From assembly GCA_946122785.1 (NCBI GenBank), contig CAMGYJ010000004.1, positions 61,512,679-61,576,678 of the forward strand: a stretch of DNA of 64,000 bases. The letters run 5' to 3'. The notes beneath the pieces are model-generated. The model did no database searches. It had not been told where the DNA came from and worked only from the letters and a program-made list of their open reading frames with translations. Below, piece by piece: positions 57,860 through 64,000 of the stretch. A program made the translations under genes and the position numbers. The stretch is from Linum tenue (Eukaryota; Streptophyta; Magnoliopsida; Malpighiales; Linaceae). Numbering within the stretch: the stretch's first letter is position 1; each line of letters begins with the position of its first letter.

Positions 57860-58711
57860 ATGGCAAACATGGGCATTCTAACTCTATCAAACGACGACTG
57901 CCGAACCACCACAAGTCTCGCGGACTATCTTTCATTCACGAGCAAGACGACTATTGTGGCCGAGTACGAGTTCATCAACATGAGTCCTTTCCCTCAAGAA
58001 GTTAAGAAGTTAATTAAAAATCTTGGCTGGGAAAAGTTCTTCGATCTCCGGAGTCGAGGAAGCACCAGTTACTGCCCGCATGTGGTGAGGAAGTTCTACC
58101 ACAATTTAGAGCTGTCTGGTCCCTCCGATTCTCATCTCGTGTCGGTCTTCCTGGGTCATAGAGTCTGCTTCCAGCCTCATCAGTTTGCTGAGATCCTCGA
58201 TCTCCCCGCCGCAGGACACCACATTGATAGCAGAAGCGATCTTCGGCGGCTGTACGATTTTGATTTTGAAGTTGAACTGGGGAAACTGACGAATGGGAAG
58301 ATCCAGGCTTCTTACCTCCCAGATCCTCTTCGATTCCTCCATTGGATGATCGTCAACTGCTTCATGCCAAGGTACAGAGGTCATTCAATAATTCGTACAC
58401 TTGACCTGTTTATCCTTGTGCAAGCTCAAAGAGGTGTTCCTCTTAACCTCGCATCTCTCATGTGCGTGAACATGGTTGAGGCGGCTCCTAGAGGGGAAAA
58501 CTGGTACACTGCCTTTCCATATGCCACCTTCTTGACCACCTTTCTTGGAAGGGTTGGGATGGATATGGGGGTTTATGCTAGGGAGGACCATTCCGCCTAT
58601 TTGCCAGTCTACCGTATCGTCGAAGTGACCAATACTTTTCATGAACTTCGGCATACGGAGGATGAAGCGACCCCTGAGGCATCCTCAAGCAAACGTCCTC
58701 GGCTTACATGA
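57860..58711 (+). CDS. Plant transposon-associated protein (PF20167-like), intact single-exon ORF
   Basis: 283 residues, uninterrupted. The core EVKKLIKNLGWEKFFDL then VVRKFYHNLELSG, LGHRVCFQPHQFAEILDLP and PDPLRFLHWMIVNCFMPR is the layout of the putative plant transposon protein domain (PF20167) that accompanies many LTR elements. C-terminal tail TPEASSSKRPRLT looks like a nuclear localisation signal. I see no LTRs, target duplication or neighbouring gag/pol. It may be a domesticated or orphan copy, or a fragment of an unseen element. Function unknown. Confidence 0.6.
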   Translation: MANMGILTLSNDDCRTTTSLADYLSFTSKTTIVAEYEFINMSPFPQEVKKLIKNLGWEKFFDLRSRGSTSYCPHVVRKFYHNLELSGPSDSHLVSVFLGHRVCFQPHQFAEILDLPAAGHHIDSRSDLRRLYDFDFEVELGKLTNGKIQASYLPDPLRFLHWMIVNCFMPRYRGHSIIRTLDLFILVQAQRGVPLNLASLMCVNMVEAAPRGENWYTAFPYATFLTTFLGRVGMDMGVYAREDHSAYLPVYRIVEVTNTFHELRHTEDEATPEASSSKRPRLT

Positions 58712-59844
58712 GAGTCGATTGATGCAGGGCGGGGTGGAGCAGTGCAGGGCGGGATGGAGCAGTGAAGGGGCCAGCATTGGATGTGTTTTGTTAAGGCTTC
58801 GTTGTTTTTTTTTTTTTTTTCCAGTCTTTTTCTCCAGCACTCAAAACTGTCAGGTACTGAGGGGAGCCAGTACATCATCTGACTAGGAAAGTCTCCCATT
58901 TTTTTAATTATCCAGACAAATATTTTTCTATGCATGCAGTATTTTGTGAATTTGCCATGGCTAATTTCCCTAAGACAGGTGACGAGATGCAGTAATGGTC
59001 ATCCCTAAGCAAGGAGGTGCAATTGCATCCTACACTTGCTATGATGTGAGAAGCTATTGCAAGGGTGCAAATTTGGTTGCAATTGAAATTGGCCCACGAG
59101 TGGGGACTATTGATGAAATTGCAATGTTTTGTCAAAATTATAGAAGTGGAAGTAGGGACTACCTATGAAATTGCAAATGAATTTCATTGGGGGAGATTTT
59201 AATCCGCTTTTGTTCTAAGCAGTTCCAATTAGGTTGATTATAATGATTTTTTATCTATGGTGATTTTTTCCCCCTTTTTCATCAAGACTCATGCTTCTTT
59301 TATCCCGCTGTCGATCTATCATGCTTCGTTTATAGTAAAATATCCTTTTAATTATACACAATAAAGAATCCATTAATTATGTATGCCTTTTCATTGTATT
59401 TATTACTACAATGAATTCTCTGACTAAAAGTGGAGTGAAAACATCGTTGGTGGAAATTCAAGGAATGGAATGATAAGGGCTGTGCATTAATTCAATTTCT
59501 GTAAATAATTAATTTTATTATTATTAGTTAGTAACGTCATTAGTTTTAGTTAGTGGGTTAGTGGCTCCTACTTTGTAGCTTCAATCTGTTCAAGAGTTGG
59601 TACTTAAGCCACTCTCCTCATCAATGTAAATCACTACTTCCAATCAGTTTTACCTTTTGGGTTACCTATACATGAATGCAAATTTAATTATACGATTGGG
59701 AGCCAATCAGTTTAACTATACATGATCCCAATTAAACCTCTCTACAAGATACAATGGCTTGAAGCCTTGAACAGACGCAACCTCACTCACAAGTTGGAAG
59801 GTGGAATTTTGGTGAAGTCCCTTTGCCATTTCCACGAAAAAACA
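58712..59844. other. Intergenic
   Basis: Starts with a short GGGGTGGAGCAGTGCAGGGC-type duplication (58728-58766) just after the stop, then AT-rich DNA. No gene. Confidence 0.5.
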
Positions 59845-60092
59845 AACCAAACCAAACCAAATATAGAAAGCATTCACAATACCAAAAACCAAATATACAA
59901 AGCATTCACCAAACCAAAAACCAAACCAAAAACCAAATATTAAAACCATTCACCAAACCAAACCAAAAACCAAATATAACAAGCATTCACCAAACCAAAC
60001 CAAAAACCAAATATAACAAGCATTCACCAAACCAAAAACCAAATATAAAAGCCAAAACTAATAAGCATTCACCGAACCAAATTAAAAACGGT
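59845..60092. repeat. Minisatellite, ~35-bp unit
   Basis: Repeated AACCAAAAACCAAATATAAC and AAGCATTCACCAAACC blocks, about six to seven imperfect copies in tandem. Confidence 0.85.
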
Positions 60093-60294
60093 TGTCCATC
60101 ATCCTGAGAAAAAAAAAACATAACTGTTGTCCTTCATCAAAACCAAAAACTTAGAACTCAAAATCAGGTTGTTTTGGGCTCGTTGACCGGGTTTCCTTGT
60201 GCTCTTCTCTTTCCTTTTTCCTCTTTTCATGGGTTGTCTTGTACTCTTCCACTGCAGCTTCAACTTGAGGTGCAACAATTGATATATAGTACTT

Positions 60295-60983
60295 GGGTCG
60301 TTTGGAGGTTGAGATTTGAAGTGAGGTATTTAGCAAATACATGTAATGATAAGATTAAGTCGTTTTTTTGGTTCACTTTGAGTTAGAATACATGCATTAC
60401 CTTTTTGTTGGGCCCACCAACAATCACTCAAAATGAATGATTATAAATCTCTACTAAAAGGTGAGATTGTTAATGAAGGATTGTCTACCCTACTTTTTGT
60501 TTCATCGTTGCCCTTCCAAACAAAGTATTTTCCTAATACATGCATTGAATCAATACATCAAATGATAATACACTAATTGGCCTAATACATCAATTTGAAG
60601 AATCACAACTTCCAAACGATTAAAGTTGCTAAAGTGGCATTTGGGACCATATATTTGCTCGGTGTTGGAAACTTGAACTGAAACTGGAAGTCCTCCTATG
60701 CCGAGTCGTTTGGTATATAAGAAGACTGTTGGCTCTTGCGGTGTCGTTTAATTTATGCACTCATTAATGGTCACTTGATGGCAATTTGTAAGCACTTGAT
60801 GGTAATTGAGAATACTACACCTCCCCCCTAGTAATTTGACATTACCCCATCAATTCTCACAAACTAAACCTTATCCAAACGTGAGTTTTTTTTTCAATTT
60901 CCACAAGTCAATTCCTTGGTTTTGTAAAACATGGAAATTCAGACAAATTTCAACGTTTTAAAATTTCCACATCCAAACGACCC
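60295..60983. mobile_element. Possible MITE, GGGTCGTTTGG family
   Basis: Left GGGTCGTTTGG and right CCAAACGACCC are the same 11-bp ends as the element at 43854-44147. An inner inverted pair (TCGTTTGGAGGTTG / CAACTTCCAAACGA, 60298-60621) suggests nesting. Borders uncertain. Confidence 0.4.
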
Positions 60984-61155
60984 TGAGAACTAGTTTTTTT
61001 TATTCAATTATTACATCGTATTTTTTGCACTAATTTTGAGCACTCATTAAATGTGTAGAGCATGTGGCTACAGAGGAGCAGAGTTCGAAATCCGGCAAAA
61101 AATCCGGTTGGCCCAATCGTAAAGACTTCTAAAAATGGAGTCAGTAGTCAACAAA

Positions 61156-61362
61156 TAAAGTACAGTATTTTTATTGGGACTGTAGGATTCCCTCCAGATT
61201 TTAGAAGATCTCAAACGCTAAAGTACAAAGTACAGTATTTTTATTGGGAGTGTACTGTGTAGGATCCCCTGCAGATTTAGAAGATCTCAAACGCTAATAG
61301 TACAAAGTACAGTATTTTTATTGGGAGTGGAGGATCCCTCGCATATTTAGAAGATCTCAAAC
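61156..61362. repeat. Three tandem ~70-77-bp repeats
   Basis: GTACAGTATTTTTATTGGG recurs at about 61161, 61231 and 61308, each followed by GGATYCC and AGAAGATCTCAAACGCT. Confidence 0.9.
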
Positions 61363-61875
61363 ACTTTTGGAAGCCGCCATGGAAGCGGAGAGAGAAGCAG
61401 AAGAAAAAAATTACAAAACAGTATACAAACATAAACAAATGTTACATAGAGTCGAACAAAAACAAAAAGCTGTACTTTCCCTAACTATTTTATCCTATTA
61501 TACATATGGCAACTTTCCTATCTTGTATACATTTTGGGAGCATGATCAACAAGTACGCGTCAATATGGCGCAGAAGAATCACCACATGAAGTAGGGTTCC
61601 ACAACACCTATTATGGAATCGCAACAACATGTGATGATTCTTCTGGCTATATTCAGACGGCGACTTATTGTCATTGCTCCCCTCCCTGCCTCTAACAAAG
61701 ACCCTGCATGGAGAGAAAAGGAGAAACAATACAACGAAGGATTTAGTTTAACAGTCACGATCTAACAATGACATAATGAAAGGAAATGAGATCTAAAATA
61801 ATACGCAGTCTCATCATTACCACTGCACCCGAAAATAAAGCATGGGATAGGAGGACGAGAGGCGGATGGAGTTGA

Positions 61876-62012
61876 TTTTCGGGGTTTCATATTGAGAAGA
61901 TGGAAGAAAGGGTTCTTTTCAGGGATTGAGAGGAGGAGGAACGAACAGCAGCAGGAGATGGTTTTCGGAGTCTCATATTGAGAAGATGGAAGAAAGGGTT
62001 CTTTTCAAGGAT
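61876..62012. repeat. Direct duplication of ~50 bp
   Basis: TTTTCGGGGTTTCATATTGA at 61876 and its near copy at 61962 (period 86), both followed by GAAGATGGAAGAAAGGGTTC. Confidence 0.85.
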
Positions 62013-62370
62013 CGGAGCACGGCCTCTCCTTCACTGATTAACGAATTTAAAGATTGACTCGTAATTACTTTTACTTTTCCCTCCCTTCACATTTACTGAA
62101 AATTACAGTCCCTACCATTGCCTCGGCCTTGGTAACGCCAGCATTGGTTATGGGCAAAAGCGACTTTCCGAATTCGGCAATATCTGATTGGGTGACACGC
62201 ACGCGACGAGGATCGAAGGTATTTCACCATCGGATCAAGGGATAAGTTTAGGAATTGACGGTGGGAAATGGGGATGTACTTTTTTAAATAGTCTGAATTT
62301 GTAGATTAACTAACTTTTTCGTTTTACCAACATTACTCTATTCATCTGGTTTATGTTATTCTAACTTGAA

Positions 62371-62452
62371 ACCCTAAACCCTAAACCCTAAACCCTAAAC
62401 CCTAAACCCTAAACCCTAAACCCTAAACCCTAAACCCTAAACCAAACCCTAA
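62371..62452. repeat. Interstitial telomeric repeat (CCCTAAA)n
   Basis: About ten uninterrupted CCCTAAA units followed by a broken unit. Plant-type telomere motif, here internal. Confidence 0.95.
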
Positions 62453-64000
62453 TACACGAACCAATCAATATCATATACTCTACAACAATAAGAACACCTT
62501 ATAGGCTTATACCGTAACCAATCAATAACATATATACTTTAAACCATCAACACCTTGCTCCTCCCTTATACGTCCATCACCTTCAAGACCTTATACTGTA
62601 TACCAACAACACCTTCTTCTATCTCCATCCCCAACTTTCAATTTATAATAAGTGTTTCCTTTGAAATATAAAATGGAACCCACCTTGGCAATTACTAGCA
62701 TAATGTAGGGATGTAGATGAATAGAAATTGTTAAGTGATGAATTGCTAAAATTGATGATGTGGCGGTAGGGACCTCGTTTAGAAATTGTTGTTCAATTTT
62801 AGGGATGAAGATGATCAATACACTAACCCAATACCATATACTCTAAACCATCAAAACCTTATACAATATCTTATTTTAGGGATGGAGATGATCAATACAC
62901 TAACCCAATACCATGTACTCTAAACCATCAACACCTTATACAATATCGTATACCTAGACGCTGATAATTTAAAATTATAACTTGCTTTTCAAAACATAAA
63001 TTAAAAATTGATACCTCACTAAGTATCGAACCACAAACCTCTACTTTATTGACTAAGCAAATAAGAGACAATTAACCAATTAAGCTACATCACATTGATG
63101 ACCATCTTGCATAATTTCGCTTTCTTATTAAGTGAAGGGTTAAAATGATCGATAAATATATCACAGGGGATTGTTTCAACTTCGGCGGGGACTGAGAGAG
63201 TGGAAAAGGGGTAATTATTCTACCAAAACAGAAAAGAAAAGGGGGAATTAATGAAGAGTTAAATTGGACGGATTGTCTTTACCACGCCACTACAAAATCA
63301 TTCGGAGCAAAAACACGCAGGTTCAAATCAAACAATAAATTATCAGCATTTATAAGCAGATATACAGCATTTATAAGCAGATATAACGAATTATGTCTTA
63401 GTAATAAGGCATGATCAGCATTTATAAGCAAATATAAAGAAAATATATAATCGAGAAAAAATAAGACAACACCTACCCTCACCCTTTAACCAATCGATAC
63501 CATATGCTCTAAACCATCAACACCTTATAACCTACCCATATACCATATACTCTATACCATCAACAACCTAATACCCTAAGCAGTCAGTACCCATTTCCTC
63601 TAACATCAACACCTTATACAACAATCGTATACCTATACGCTGATAAAATTTTACCGATTGAAAATACTTGTCCAACTAAAGTACATAGGTACTTCAAAAG
63701 TGAAACTCTAACTTTCGTTTCAAAACATAAATTCAAAAAATATCCTCACTCAGTATCCAACCACAAGCCTCTAATTAGTCTACAAGAGGTTTGTTATGTA
63801 CGAGTGCATTGCATAAAGAGGGGAAATCGGTGAGAGAGTGGAATGGGATCTCAATTAATGAAGAGTTAAATTGGGCGGATTGTAGTTTACCTCGTACCGC
63901 TAAATGTGTAAAGAGACACGCTAGCATTTACCAAATTCCAAAAAAGATGGAACACAGAATTATGTTTAAATTGCGTGAACTCAATGAATGATCAGGATTT
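62453..64000. repeat. Diverged duplications with CATATACTCTAAACCATCAA motifs
   Basis: The phrase ATACCATATACTCTAAACCATCAACACCTTATA, in variants, recurs near 62530, 62840, 62915, 63500 and 63540. A larger block (about 62930-63280) is repeated at about 63600-63900: TATACCTAKACGCTGATAA, then CAAAACATAAATT, TCACTMAGTATC and AATGAAGAGTTAAATTGG. No gene is supported. Resembles subterminal-type repetitive DNA next to the telomeric tract. Confidence 0.7.
63023..63097 (-). repeat. tRNA-like (SINE head) sequence
   Basis: Minus strand has TAGCTTAATTGG (box A-like) and, about 40 bases on, GGTTCGATAC (box B-like). This resembles the tRNA-derived head of a SINE. No cloverleaf with an anticodon could be completed; the duplicate near 63745 has lost box B. 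Confidence 0.35.

Noticed and set aside
61367..61594. 75-codon frame starting MEAAMEAEREAEEKN
   Set aside because: Begins at the edge of the tandem repeat and soon becomes low complexity; no family recognised.
63023..63097. Candidate tRNA gene
   Set aside because: Box A/B-like motifs are present, but no cloverleaf or anticodon arm can be completed; treated as SINE-like.

Overview
The window is nuclear DNA from a flowering plant, most likely a eudicot. The genes have many short GT-AG introns, are separated by AT-rich intergenic DNA, and have plant-specific products (APS reductase, arogenate dehydratase, TIR1/AFB auxin receptors, an STP sugar transporter, R2R3-MYB). The intergenic DNA is full of non-autonomous transposons. 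The telomere-type repeat is the plant CCCTAAA/TTTAGGG form. The species cannot be named from the sequence. There are no operons, CRISPR arrays or prokaryotic features.

Layout. 0-0.6 kb: 5' end of an APS reductase gene (minus). 5.2-6.7 kb: seven-exon glyoxalase I gene (plus). 7.8-11.0 kb: eleven-exon arogenate dehydratase gene (minus). 11-19.4 kb: transposon-rich DNA with a 3.4-kb deleted Ty3/gypsy-like LTR element that carries a spliced antisense ORF. 19.8-27.1 kb: tandem pair of TIR1/AFB auxin-receptor genes. The first is a pseudogene carrying a nonsense codon, two frameshifts, an intronic TRIM and an exonic hAT insertion. The second is intact. 28.6-30.5 kb: dead LINE. 33.9-36.7 kb: STP1/STP12-like hexose transporter whose last intron is an array of duplicated 5' splice sites. 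39.8-46.6 kb: two small wound-induced-polypeptide (DUF3774-like) genes flanking a VAP4/PVA42 gene and a small conserved gene of unknown function. 46.6-55.3 kb: gene-poor DNA. 55.3-56.6 kb: MYB102/MYB74-type regulator. 57.9-58.7 kb: intact single-exon transposon-domain ORF. 59.8-64 kb: minisatellites, an interstitial telomeric tract and diverged duplications.

How the genes relate. They are independent transcription units: sulfate assimilation, methylglyoxal detoxification, phenylalanine synthesis, auxin perception, hexose uptake, ER-plasma membrane contact, and wound/ABA-type transcription. Their order echoes two Arabidopsis regions (chromosome 4 near At4g214xx and chromosome 1 near At1g11xxx, locus numbers from memory), which suggests an ancestral block that was later split by duplication and gene loss.

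The strongest points for a second look are the tandem splice-donor array in the STP intron, the decayed auxin-receptor copy beside an intact one with an Arg at the TIR1 His78 position and a weakened miR393 site, the array of eight short palindromes near 39 kb, complete mobile elements recognisable from perfect target-site duplications, and a GC-AG last intron in the arogenate dehydratase gene. No clearly new biological system was found.
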